In this document: positions 26,672 to 34,456 of the stretch, in pieces
How the letters are laid out: every line of letters begins with the position of its first letter
Position numbering within the stretch: position 1 is the stretch's first letter
Source: an uncultured Bacillota bacterium
Lineage (GTDB): Bacteria > Bacillota_I > Bacilli_A > Culicoidibacterales > ZOR0006
Assembly (NCBI GenBank): GCA_945956935.1
Contig: CAMFJD010000001.1
Location: 109,874-173,873 of the forward strand
Direction: 5' to 3'
Length of the DNA stretch: 64,000 bases
Notes under the pieces: generated by a model
Database searches by the model: none
What the model saw: the letters and a program-made list of their open reading frames with translations, nothing else
What the model was told of the DNA's origin: nothing
Made by a program: the position numbers and the translations under genes

Positions 26672-28009
26672 ATGAATCAAAAGCAAATTAAAATAGTTAC
26701 AATTGGTGGGGGATCAAGTTATACACCAGAACTAATTGAAGGATTTATTAAACGAGCAGCAGAATTACCTATTCGTGAAATCTGGTTAGTGGATATTGAA
26801 GCTGGAAAAGAAAAACTCGCAATCGTTGGTGAACTAGCAAAACGAATGGTAAAGAAAGCTGGTCTTGATTGGAAAATTCATTTGACATTAGATCGTCGTA
26901 CAGCATTAAAAGATGCTGATTATGTGACGACACAATTGCGAGTAGGGTTACTTGATGCACGTGTAAAAGACGAACGTATCCCATTAGAACATGGGATGTT
27001 AGGTCAGGAAACGAATGGTGCCGGTGGAACATTTAAGGCGTTTCGTACAATCCCAGTTATTTTAGATATTGTTGAGGATATGAAAGAATTGTGTCCCAAA
27101 GCATGGCTTATTAACTTTACAAATCCTGCAGGAATTGTAACAGAAGCAGTGATTAAATATGGGAATTATGATCGCGTGATTGGATTATGTAATGTACCAG
27201 AAAATCAAATGGTATCAGAGGCAAAAGAACTAGGTGTTAACCGTAATGATTTGACATTCCATTTTGCAGGATTAAATCATCTTGTTTGGCATAAAGTGTG
27301 GGATAAATCTGGGGATGATTTGACTCAAACAGTTATGCAACAGTGGTTAGATAGTAACGAACAAGGTGTTGCGAATATTGAAAATATTCCATGGGTAGCA
27401 CCACAAGTGTTAAATCTAGGTTTAATTCCATGTTTCTATCATCGTTATTTTTATTTAGAGGCTGAAATGCTTGCAAAAGGTTTAGATGATTATGCAAAAA
27501 ATGGAACACGTGCTGAAGTCGTTCAAAAAGTCGAAGAAGAGCTTTTCGAATTATACCGTAATCCAAACTTGGAAGAAAAACCAAAACAACTTGAATTACG
27601 TGGTGGTGCATACTATTCCGATGCAGCATGTGAGTTAATTACAGCACTACACAATGATAAGCGTACAATTATGGTGGTTGATACAAAAAATAATGGAGCA
27701 ATTACTGATTTACCTACCGATTGTGCGATTGAAACGTCAGCAGTGATTACTGCAAGTGGTCCGAAACCACTAACATTTGGATCGTTTCCAATTGCTGCCA
27801 GAGGTTTATTACAAGTTATGAAATCATTTGAGCAACTAGTTGTTGAAGCAGCTGTGACAGGTGATTATGGGACAGCATTGCAAGCGTTGACGATGAATCC
27901 CTTGGTGAAAGGTGCATCACAAGCACAAGAAGTATTGGATGCAATGTTAGTAGCACACTATGATTACTTACCACAGTTTCAAGCCTATATTGACGCGCAT
28001 TTAAAATAA
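26672..28009 (+). CDS. 6-phospho-beta-glucosidase, glycoside hydrolase family 4
   Basis: GH4 enzymes cleave 6-phospho-glycosides using NAD+ and a divalent metal by a redox elimination mechanism. The 445-residue protein has the NAD-binding loop TIGGGSSYTPELIEGF (10-25). The metal ligands of the 6-phospho-beta-glucosidase branch are visible: Cys173 in GLCNVPENQ and His203 in GLNHLVWHK. NGAGGTFKAFRTIPV is also typical. The start at 26672 has GGAGGA upstream, unlike the frame start at 26594. It should process the product of the nearby cellobiose-type PTS. The RpiR regulator follows 51 bases downstream. Confidence 0.93.
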   Translation: MNQKQIKIVTIGGGSSYTPELIEGFIKRAAELPIREIWLVDIEAGKEKLAIVGELAKRMVKKAGLDWKIHLTLDRRTALKDADYVTTQLRVGLLDARVKDERIPLEHGMLGQETNGAGGTFKAFRTIPVILDIVEDMKELCPKAWLINFTNPAGIVTEAVIKYGNYDRVIGLCNVPENQMVSEAKELGVNRNDLTFHFAGLNHLVWHKVWDKSGDDLTQTVMQQWLDSNEQGVANIENIPWVAPQVLNLGLIPCFYHRYFYLEAEMLAKGLDDYAKNGTRAEVVQKVEEELFELYRNPNLEEKPKQLELRGGAYYSDAACELITALHNDKRTIMVVDTKNNGAITDLPTDCAIETSAVITASGPKPLTFGSFPIAARGLLQVMKSFEQLVVEAAVTGDYGTALQALTMNPLVKGASQAQEVLDAMLVAHYDYLPQFQAYIDAHLK

Positions 28010-28060
28010 ACATGAGAGGAGGAGGACTCCGCTTTCTTTAGTAAAAAAGGGGAATGGGAA

Positions 28061-28888
28061 ATGGAAAATGTTTTAACAAATTTAATTGCTTTATTAGATA
28101 AGAGTGACCATCAAAACAAAACGGACGCACAAATTGCATGGGCTATTTGGGAGCATTTGCAAAAAAATGAACCATTACGTATCGAAACATTAGGAGAACA
28201 GACACACCTGAGTCCTGCGACGATGAATCGCTTTGCAAAACGATTAGGATATAGTGGCTTTTTACCGCTGAAAAAATCATTGATTCGTGCTTGGGAAGCG
28301 AATCGTCAACAAGAAATCCGTATGTCTCGTGTAGCTTACAATTATTTTGCAGACGATCATCATGAAATTATGGCATATAACTTTGATTTAGTGCGTCAAG
28401 GGCTGATTCAAACTCAAAAAATATTACCATTGGAAAGTTTAGAACAAGTCGTACGATTATTTGGTGTAGCAAATACAATTCATTTTGTAGGTATTGACTA
28501 TTCACATCTTGTTGCTAAAGATGCACAACAAAAATTTATACGCTTAGGTAAGATGTGTACAGCATATCGTGATTTAGATTATTATCGTGAAGAAGATACT
28601 TTTCAACAAGGGGATGTTGTTGTAATTTTTTCATTTTCAGGTCAAACAATTATCAATGAGCAAGTAGCTATGGCTGCGAAAGAAAAAAATTTACAGATTA
28701 TTGCGATTACATCGGATGTGATGAGTCCAATTGCTCAAACTGCTACACATATTATTCCAATAGCAGGACAAGAAAATGCTTTTAGTGACTCATCGACAAG
28801 CGGCCGAATTATTTTACATACTGTGATGGATGCAATGTATTTATTATACGGAACAATAAATAATAAAAACTTAGTCATTACAGAGTAG
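28061..28888 (+). CDS. RpiR/MurR-family transcriptional regulator, paralogue of the 24457 gene
   Basis: The 275-residue protein has an RpiR helix-turn-helix (TFxxSPATMNRFAKRLGYSGF, about 45-65) and a SIS domain (IHFVGIDYSHLVAKDAQQK; VVIFSFSGQT). It is strongly similar along its length to the regulator at 24457, so the two arose by duplication. It lies directly after the GH4 gene and probably regulates it and perhaps the EIIB/EIIC genes. The inducer is likely a disaccharide phosphate or glucose-6-phosphate; this is inference from context. Translation starts at ATG 28061 behind AAAGGGGAATGGGAA. Confidence 0.9.
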   Translation: MENVLTNLIALLDKSDHQNKTDAQIAWAIWEHLQKNEPLRIETLGEQTHLSPATMNRFAKRLGYSGFLPLKKSLIRAWEANRQQEIRMSRVAYNYFADDHHEIMAYNFDLVRQGLIQTQKILPLESLEQVVRLFGVANTIHFVGIDYSHLVAKDAQQKFIRLGKMCTAYRDLDYYREEDTFQQGDVVVIFSFSGQTIINEQVAMAAKEKNLQIIAITSDVMSPIAQTATHIIPIAGQENAFSDSSTSGRIILHTVMDAMYLLYGTINNKNLVITE

Positions 28889-28922
28889 TTGTCTATACAA
28901 GCTTGGATGATGATGATATAAT
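28889..28922 (+). promoter_or_regulatory. nagA promoter with NagR-type operator
   Basis: The palindrome TTGTCTATACAA (28889-28900) includes the -35 TATACA (28894-28899). A 17-base spacer leads to TATAAT (28917-28922). The same palindrome and -35 occur before nagB. Confidence 0.75.
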
Positions 28923-28955
28923 AGAGTTATGAAATGATATGGAGATGATACAGCT

Positions 28956-30107
28956 ATGCTAATTATTAATGGGAAAATTTACACAGTAAATGGAATAATT
29001 GAAAATGGATTTGTACAGATTGTTGATGAAAAAATTCATGCATATGGATCAATGGATCAAGTGCCACAAAATGTTACACCAGTGGTAGATGCAGATGGAA
29101 AATATGTTGTACCAGGATTTGTTGATCAACATATCCATGGAGCTGCCGGTGTTGATACTATGGATGCAAATTTGGCCGGACTTGTTACATTTGCTCAAGC
29201 ACTACCAAAAGAGGGAACAACAAGTTTTTTAGCAACAACAATGACGCAATCGATTGAAGCAATTGATGCTGCATTACGCACAACACGTGAATTTATTGAA
29301 AACCATAATGTACCGGGTCAAGCACAAATTATGGGAATTCATTTAGAAGGACCATTTGTGAATTGTGCATATAAAGGAGCACAACCTGAACAGTATATTA
29401 TCAATCCTTCGATTGAAACAATGCAACATTTTATTGATGTTGCTGGGCCAGGAAATATTAAATTAGTAACGTATGCACCAGAAGTAGCAGAACCAGGATT
29501 TGTCGAATTTTTAGTTGCAAATAATATTGTGCCATCAGTAGGGCACAGTAATGCAACATTCACTGAAGTAGAGTCAGACTATGAAAAAGGGTTAACAAAT
29601 GTTACACATTTCCATAATGCATCGTCAGGTCATCATCACCGTACACCAGGTGTTGTGACAGCTGGATTTGGTTTAGATTTAACAGTCGAGTTGATCTGTG
29701 ATGGTGTACATCTACATCCAGATGTAGTCAAAACGGTGAAAAAAGTGAAAGGAAGCGACAAAATTGTTTTAGTAACAGATTCAATGTGTGCGAAAGGACT
29801 TGAAGATGGTGATTATAGTCTTGGTGGACAAAAAGTTATTAAAGTTGGAAATGAAGCACGTTTAGAAGATGGAACGTTAGCAGGTAGCGTTGCTGAAATG
29901 AACTGTTGTGCACATAACATGAAAGTATTCACAGATGCCAGTGTTGAAGAAATAGTCGCTATGACAGCAACGAATGCTGCTCGTTCACTAGGTCTCAATG
30001 ATAAAGGAAATATTCAAATAGGTTGTGATGCTGATATTGTGATTATGGATGAAATGTATGAAATTCAAATGACAATTTGCCGAGGTACAATTGCGTATAC
30101 GTTATAA
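28956..30107 (+). CDS. nagA: N-acetylglucosamine-6-phosphate deacetylase
   Basis: NagA removes the acetyl group from GlcNAc-6-phosphate, giving glucosamine-6-phosphate for NagB. The 383-residue protein is an amidohydrolase-fold enzyme with the metal motif VDQHIHGAAGVDTMD, the conserved MGIHLEGPFVN, SVGHSNAT, THFHNASSGHHHRTPG and the catalytic LVTDSM. GGAGATG precedes the start. The gene is followed by a terminator and then by nagB and the GntR regulator, so the set is divided between two promoters that carry the same operator sequence. Confidence 0.95.
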   Translation: MLIINGKIYTVNGIIENGFVQIVDEKIHAYGSMDQVPQNVTPVVDADGKYVVPGFVDQHIHGAAGVDTMDANLAGLVTFAQALPKEGTTSFLATTMTQSIEAIDAALRTTREFIENHNVPGQAQIMGIHLEGPFVNCAYKGAQPEQYIINPSIETMQHFIDVAGPGNIKLVTYAPEVAEPGFVEFLVANNIVPSVGHSNATFTEVESDYEKGLTNVTHFHNASSGHHHRTPGVVTAGFGLDLTVELICDGVHLHPDVVKTVKKVKGSDKIVLVTDSMCAKGLEDGDYSLGGQKVIKVGNEARLEDGTLAGSVAEMNCCAHNMKVFTDASVEEIVAMTATNAARSLGLNDKGNIQIGCDADIVIMDEMYEIQMTICRGTIAYTL

Positions 30108-30121
30108 TAGTTAAGAAGAGG

Positions 30122-30149
30122 AACCATTGAGAAATATCAGTGGTTTTTT
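30122..30149 (+). terminator. nagA terminator
   Basis: Stem AACCATTGA (30122-30130) with TCAGTGGTT (30137-30145), one G-T pair, T run to 30149. Confidence 0.82.
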
Positions 30150-30221
30150 CAATATATCAAAAAAATTATGAGTAATAGAGAGGATGAATGTTGATATAAA
30201 AATAATAACTATTTTCAAAAC

Positions 30222-30278
30222 TTGTATAGACATTTTTTTCATATTTGTCTATACAAATATAGGAGTGTATGGTATGAT
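30222..30278 (+). promoter_or_regulatory. nagB promoter with two NagR-type operator sites
   Basis: TTGTATAGACA (30222-30232) and the palindrome TTGTCTATACAA (30245-30256) are two related sites. The second covers the -35 TATACA (30250-30255), 17 bases before an extended -10 TGGTATGAT (hexamer 30273-30278). Confidence 0.75.
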
Positions 30279-30319
30279 AGAGCTATCATAAAGAACCAAT
30301 ATTTGGAGGAGAAATTCAA

Positions 30320-31051
30320 ATGAAAGTTATCATCGTCAAAGATTATCAAACAGCAAGTGAAGTCGCTGCAACAGAAATGTTGGCAGTTGTTAAAAATAAC
30401 CCAAAAGCAGTATTAGGTTTAGCAACGGGAAGTACGCCAGTTGGAATGTATAACTTAATGGTAAAAGATCATGAAATGAATGGAACAGATTATTCAACAA
30501 TCGAAACATATAACTTAGATGAATATCTAAATTTACCAATGAACCATTTAGATCAATCGTATCGCCATTTCATGGATGTGAATCTATTTAATCATTTAAA
30601 TATTAATAAAGAAAATACACATGTACCTGAAGGGTTTGGAGATGCAAATGAAGCTTGTGTAGCATATGATACAAAATTAGCTGAAATTGGTGGAGTAGAT
30701 ATTCAAGTCTTAGGAATAGGATCAAATGGACACATTGCATTTAATGAACCAGGAGTACCATTTGAATTAGGGACACATGTTGTGACATTAGATGAACAGA
30801 CACGTCAGGATAATGCACGTTTCTTTGATTCAATCGATGAAGTGCCAACACATGCCATTACAATGGGAATTAAATCAATCAAATCAGCAAAAAAAATCAT
30901 TTTAATTGCTACAGGAAGTAACAAAGCTGACGCAGTATACGGAATGATTGAGGGAGAAGTAACGGTAGATTTACCAGCTTCTGCATTGCAAGATCACGAG
31001 AATGTTGTTGTTATTTTAGATGAAGCGGCAGCAAGCAAATTAACAAAATAG
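30320..31051 (+). CDS. nagB: Glucosamine-6-phosphate deaminase
   Basis: NagB converts glucosamine-6-phosphate to fructose-6-phosphate and ammonia, feeding glycolysis. The 243-residue length is the short Gram-positive form. Conserved motifs are GLATGSTPVGMYN (phosphate binding), TYNLDEYLNL with the catalytic aspartate, GIGSNGHIAFNEPG and ATGSNKADAV. GGAGG lies upstream. Expression is predicted to be under NagR through two operator sites in its promoter. Confidence 0.97.
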   Translation: MKVIIVKDYQTASEVAATEMLAVVKNNPKAVLGLATGSTPVGMYNLMVKDHEMNGTDYSTIETYNLDEYLNLPMNHLDQSYRHFMDVNLFNHLNINKENTHVPEGFGDANEACVAYDTKLAEIGGVDIQVLGIGSNGHIAFNEPGVPFELGTHVVTLDEQTRQDNARFFDSIDEVPTHAITMGIKSIKSAKKIILIATGSNKADAVYGMIEGEVTVDLPASALQDHENVVVILDEAAASKLTK

Positions 31052-31061
31052 TCTGAATTTT

Positions 31062-31117
31062 AAAGACGTTTATTTTCATTTATTTACTTTTTGGGTATAA
31101 TGAAGGTAGACGTCTTT
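31062..31117 (+). terminator. Possible nagB terminator overlapping the nagR promoter
   Basis: AAAGACG (31062-31068) can pair with CGTCTTT (31111-31117) around a long loop, with a T run. The loop contains TTTTCA, a 17-base spacer and TATAAT (31096-31101), a likely nagR promoter. Confidence 0.45.
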
Positions 31118-31152
31118 TTGTTGTTAAACAATTAGACAAAAGGAGATAATAT

Positions 31153-31869
31153 ATGACAAAAAAAGTTCCGATTTATAAACAAATAGAACAATGGATTAGT
31201 GAAACAATTAAAAAGGGAGAGTGGGAGTCAAATCAAATGATTCCTTCTGAATTTGAAATTGCTAATTTATTTGAAGTCAGTCGAATGACAGCGAGACATG
31301 CTGTTGATAATTTAGTTAATCGTGGGATGTTATACCGAATTAAGGGAAGTGGCACATATGTTGCTGATTTACGTTTTGAGAAACAAATTCATGGATTGAC
31401 AAGTTTTAGTGAGGATATGGTAAGTCGAGGAATGACGCCAGGAAGTCGAGTCATAGATTACCGCATTATGCCAGCTGATGATAAAATTGCGAGTAAATTA
31501 GGAATTCAAGTAGGAGAGAGTGTCCATTGTATTCAACGTGTGCGTTTAGCAGATGAACAACCAATGGCAATTGAAATCACTTATTTACCATTATCATTAT
31601 TTCCACGTATTCCCAGAAGTGTATTGAGTGAGTCGTTGTATAACTATATTGAAAAAGAATTAGGGCATTCAATTGATCATTCAATGCAATATATTGAAGC
31701 TGCTAGTGCAAGTGAACACGAAGCAAAGTTATTAGAAATTGAATCACATACACCAGTATTGTTAATTGATTTATATTCATACTTACGAAATGGTCGTCCA
31801 TTTGAATATGTGCGTTCATTGTATCGTTCAGATCGCTATAAATTTATTCAACCAGCGTATCGACTATAA
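31153..31869 (+). CDS. nagR: GntR-family regulator with UTRA domain, NagR-like
   Basis: This 238-residue repressor has an N-terminal GntR winged helix (about 1-70, with KVPIYKQIEQWI, MIPSEFEIANLFEVSRMTAR and IKGSGTYV) and a C-terminal UTRA ligand domain (about 85-235, with GLTSFSEDMVSRGMTPGSRV). NagR/YvoA homologues bind glucosamine-6-phosphate or GlcNAc-6-phosphate and repress nag genes. Its place directly after nagB and the repeated TTGTCTATACAA sites before nagA and nagB support this role. AAAGGAG precedes the start. The sequence AATTAGACAA just upstream is a possible half operator for self-control. Confidence 0.9.
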   Translation: MTKKVPIYKQIEQWISETIKKGEWESNQMIPSEFEIANLFEVSRMTARHAVDNLVNRGMLYRIKGSGTYVADLRFEKQIHGLTSFSEDMVSRGMTPGSRVIDYRIMPADDKIASKLGIQVGESVHCIQRVRLADEQPMAIEITYLPLSLFPRIPRSVLSESLYNYIEKELGHSIDHSMQYIEAASASEHEAKLLEIESHTPVLLIDLYSYLRNGRPFEYVRSLYRSDRYKFIQPAYRL

Positions 31870-32323
31870 TGCATTGAATATGTCGACAAGCAAATAACTG
31901 TAAACGTGAACGCATCTCTTTATGAACGTGTCTGAACATTCTTGATTCTAATCATGAAGGAATAAAAAGGACAATAAATAAGGAGATGTTTTTTTAAATT
32001 TATGAAAAAAATAGTAAAATATCAATAAAATATCGATATATTATTATTTTTGGTTCAAAAAATGAAAGCGTTCGCAAGTGGATGTGAAAAAAATGGTAAA
32101 ATATTAAATGAAAAGATGGACAGAACAGTACATTTTTTCAATCATATATAAGGTTGTAAATAGTAAGAACTGTTGAGTGATGAGCTAAATACCGTGTAAG
32201 CGTTAGTTAATGAAAACTATCGAATACGTTATTTAAAGCAATGAATTGTTATAGCCAAAAAAGAAAGCGCTGTCTTACTTCAGGTGTAATAGTTAAAATG
32301 TGTGGAGAAGGGGAACGAATAGT
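31870..32323 (+). promoter_or_regulatory. Intergenic region before the RpiR-mupG pair
   Basis: A branched candidate terminator pairs 31913-31923 with 31978-31988 and ends in seven T residues. Further on are cre-like boxes TGAAAGCGTTCGCA (32063-32076) and AGAAAGCGCTGTCT (32262-32275). No convincing small gene was found. The promoter is not clear. Confidence 0.5.
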
Positions 32324-33121
32324 ATGAGTGTCATAATGCGATTGCGCGATATGAAAGCAAAAACACAAACAGAAAGTCAAATTTCAAAGTTTATCATTGA
32401 ACACCCCGATGAAGTTCTGAGACTTAATAGTACAGAATTGGCGGAGCGTTGTTATACGAGCCCGTCATCAATTGTTCGTTTGAGTAAACGGATTGGGCTG
32501 TCTGGTTATCCAGAATTAAAAATAAAATTGGCAGCTGAATTAAAGCTATTCGAAGAGCAACGATTTAAAGTTCACGATAATCGTGAACTGAGTTCCAATG
32601 ATAGTACTGACGATATCATTGCAAAGCTACTTGCAATAAACATCGATTCGTTACACGAATCAGAAATGTTAATCGAAAGTAGAGTTGTGAGGCAAGTCAT
32701 TGAATTATTGCATCAAGCAGAGCGGATAGAAATTTATAGCGATCAAGCAATTAATTTTGTTGCAGAGGATATGCAGACAAAATGGTTACAACTCGGTAAG
32801 TTGACGACGTATGTACCATTTGGAAAAAATCAGTTGTTACAAGCAAATCATGCAACGAAACAAACAGTTGCTTTTGTTATGAGTTACTATGGTGACAAAC
32901 AAGAATTAATAGCCGTTTGTCAGAAGTTAAGAGAAAACGGTGCGAAAGTAATTGTTATGACGCAAATGATGTATAATCCGATGAGTCAACTAGCAACGTA
33001 TCGGTTACCAGTTTTGGTAAAAGAAACAAAATATCGAAATGCTACGATGGCTGCACCACTAGCGATGCTAACATTGATAGATATTTTATACCATGTATAC
33101 GCACACGCGTATTGTGAATAA
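32324..33121 (+). CDS. RpiR/MurR-family transcriptional regulator
   Basis: The 265-residue protein opens MSVIMRLRDMKAKTQTESQI and has the RpiR helix-turn-helix at TSPSSIVRLSKRIGLSGYPE and a C-terminal SIS domain (about 120-260; RIEIYSDQAINFVAEDMQTKW). It is more distant from the two paralogues at 24457 and 28061. The SIS part lacks their FSFSG stretch and reads VMSYYGDKQEL, so its ligand may differ. The ATG at 32324 has GAAGGGG upstream. A MupG-like gene follows 50 bases later, suggesting MurR-like control of a muropeptide or related sugar. Confidence 0.85.
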   Translation: MSVIMRLRDMKAKTQTESQISKFIIEHPDEVLRLNSTELAERCYTSPSSIVRLSKRIGLSGYPELKIKLAAELKLFEEQRFKVHDNRELSSNDSTDDIIAKLLAINIDSLHESEMLIESRVVRQVIELLHQAERIEIYSDQAINFVAEDMQTKWLQLGKLTTYVPFGKNQLLQANHATKQTVAFVMSYYGDKQELIAVCQKLRENGAKVIVMTQMMYNPMSQLATYRLPVLVKETKYRNATMAAPLAMLTLIDILYHVYAHAYCE

Positions 33122-33171
33122 TGAGTATATGCATGTAGGGGAACGTTACCAAAGATAAGGAGAAATAAAAA

Positions 33172-34263
33172 ATGAAACGTCGATTAGGAATTTCTATTTA
33201 CCCAGAACATTCAACGCCAGAGGCGATTAAAGAGTATATTGATTTAGCAGCAAAATACGGATATGAGCGTATTTTCACATGTTTGTTATCAGTTGATAAA
33301 CCAGTAGAAGAAGTGAAAGCAGAATTCAAAGAGATTATTATGCATGCACGTACGAAAAACATGGAAGTTGTGTTAGATGTGGCACCACGTGTTTTTGAGG
33401 ATCTTGGAATTGATTTAAATGACTTGAAATTTTTTGCGGAAATTGGTGCAACAGGTATTCGCTTAGACGAAGGATTTAATGCAGCGCAAGAAGCAATGAT
33501 GACATTTAACAAATACGGATTAGATATTGAAGTAAATATGAGTAACGATGTGGCGTATATTGATAATATTTTAACGTATAAACCAAATCAAGCTAAATTG
33601 ATTGGTTGTCACAACTTTTATCCACAACAATTTTGTGGACTAGAGTACAATTATTTCTTAAGTTGTAGTAAACGTTTTAAATCGTTTGGAATGAGAACAG
33701 CAGCTTTTGTTAGTTCGGCAAGTGCAACGATTGGACCATGGTCAGTTATGGATGGATTATCGACATTAGAAATGCATCGTACAATGCCAATTGATGTTCA
33801 AGCCAAACATTTATGGGCAACAGGATTGATTGACGATGTGATTATTGGGAATATGTTTGCGAGTGAAGAAGAACTAGCAAAATTAGCTGAACTTGATCCA
33901 TATAAATTGACACTAAAAGTTGATTTTAGTGAGGAAACGTCGGAATTAGAAAAAGATATTGTGTTGAATTTTGAACATTTCCGTCGTGGGGATTTAAATG
34001 AATATATGGTACGTTCAACAATGAGCCGTGTTGTGTATAAAGGAGAAGATTTTCCAGTACACGATGTCCAAGCGTTATCAAAAGGTGATATCGTGATTGG
34101 GAACGATGATTTTGGGATGTATAAAGGTGAGATGCAGCTTGTATTAAAAGAAATGCCAGTCGATGCACGTAAAAACGTTGTGGCAAAAATCGTTGAAGAC
34201 GAGCACTTCTTAATTGATTTCATCGGTTCTTGGGATAAATTCGCTTTAATTGAGAATAAATAA
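33172..34263 (+). CDS. mupG: DUF871/GH170 protein, 6-phospho-N-acetylmuramidase-like (MupG)
   Basis: MupG of Staphylococcus aureus, the founding GH170 enzyme, cleaves MurNAc-6-phosphate-GlcNAc in peptidoglycan recycling; many DUF871 homologues are untested. The 363-residue protein has the N-terminal barrel (RLGISIYPEHSTPEAIKEYI, IGATGIRLDEGF, NMSNDV, CHNFYPQQFCGLEY) and a smaller C-terminal beta domain (about 240-363, with FPVHDVQALSKGDIVIGNDDFG). AAGGAG precedes the start. No murQ, murP or amidase is adjacent, so a substrate among other 6-phospho-disaccharides is possible. It is probably co-transcribed with the RpiR gene. Confidence 0.83.
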   Translation: MKRRLGISIYPEHSTPEAIKEYIDLAAKYGYERIFTCLLSVDKPVEEVKAEFKEIIMHARTKNMEVVLDVAPRVFEDLGIDLNDLKFFAEIGATGIRLDEGFNAAQEAMMTFNKYGLDIEVNMSNDVAYIDNILTYKPNQAKLIGCHNFYPQQFCGLEYNYFLSCSKRFKSFGMRTAAFVSSASATIGPWSVMDGLSTLEMHRTMPIDVQAKHLWATGLIDDVIIGNMFASEEELAKLAELDPYKLTLKVDFSEETSELEKDIVLNFEHFRRGDLNEYMVRSTMSRVVYKGEDFPVHDVQALSKGDIVIGNDDFGMYKGEMQLVLKEMPVDARKNVVAKIVEDEHFLIDFIGSWDKFALIENK

Positions 34264-34281
34264 AATAAAAAAGTTACGCTG

Positions 34282-34328
34282 CAGTGTACCCCATTATTTG
34301 GATACAAATAATGGGGGTTTTTATATAG
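34282..34328 (+). terminator. mupG terminator; copy 2 of the dispersed hairpin repeat
   Basis: ACCCCATTATTT pairs with AAATAATGGGGGT (one extra G), followed by TTTTTATATA. The stretch from CAGTG to the T run matches the minus strand of 25885-25931 closely. Confidence 0.88.
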
Positions 34329-34381
34329 GCATAACTTTTTTGTTTTGATAACATGATAACATGGGAGTGAATTGATAGTTA

Positions 34382-34425
34382 CCAAAAAGTGCATACTTGT
34401 TGGATAATATGAAACACTATATAGT
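34382..34425 (+). promoter_or_regulatory. Promoter of the OYE-HxlR operon with a candidate operator
   Basis: A dyad CCAA-AA-AGT-GCAT-ACT-TG-TTGG spans 34382-34403 and covers a weak -35 TTGTTG (34397-34402). The -10 TATAGT is at 34420-34425 after a 17-base spacer. The dyad suits a redox-sensing HxlR regulator encoded in the same operon; this is inference. Confidence 0.5.
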
Positions 34426-34456
34426 AAAGCTACATTACATAGAGTGAGGAATATAT

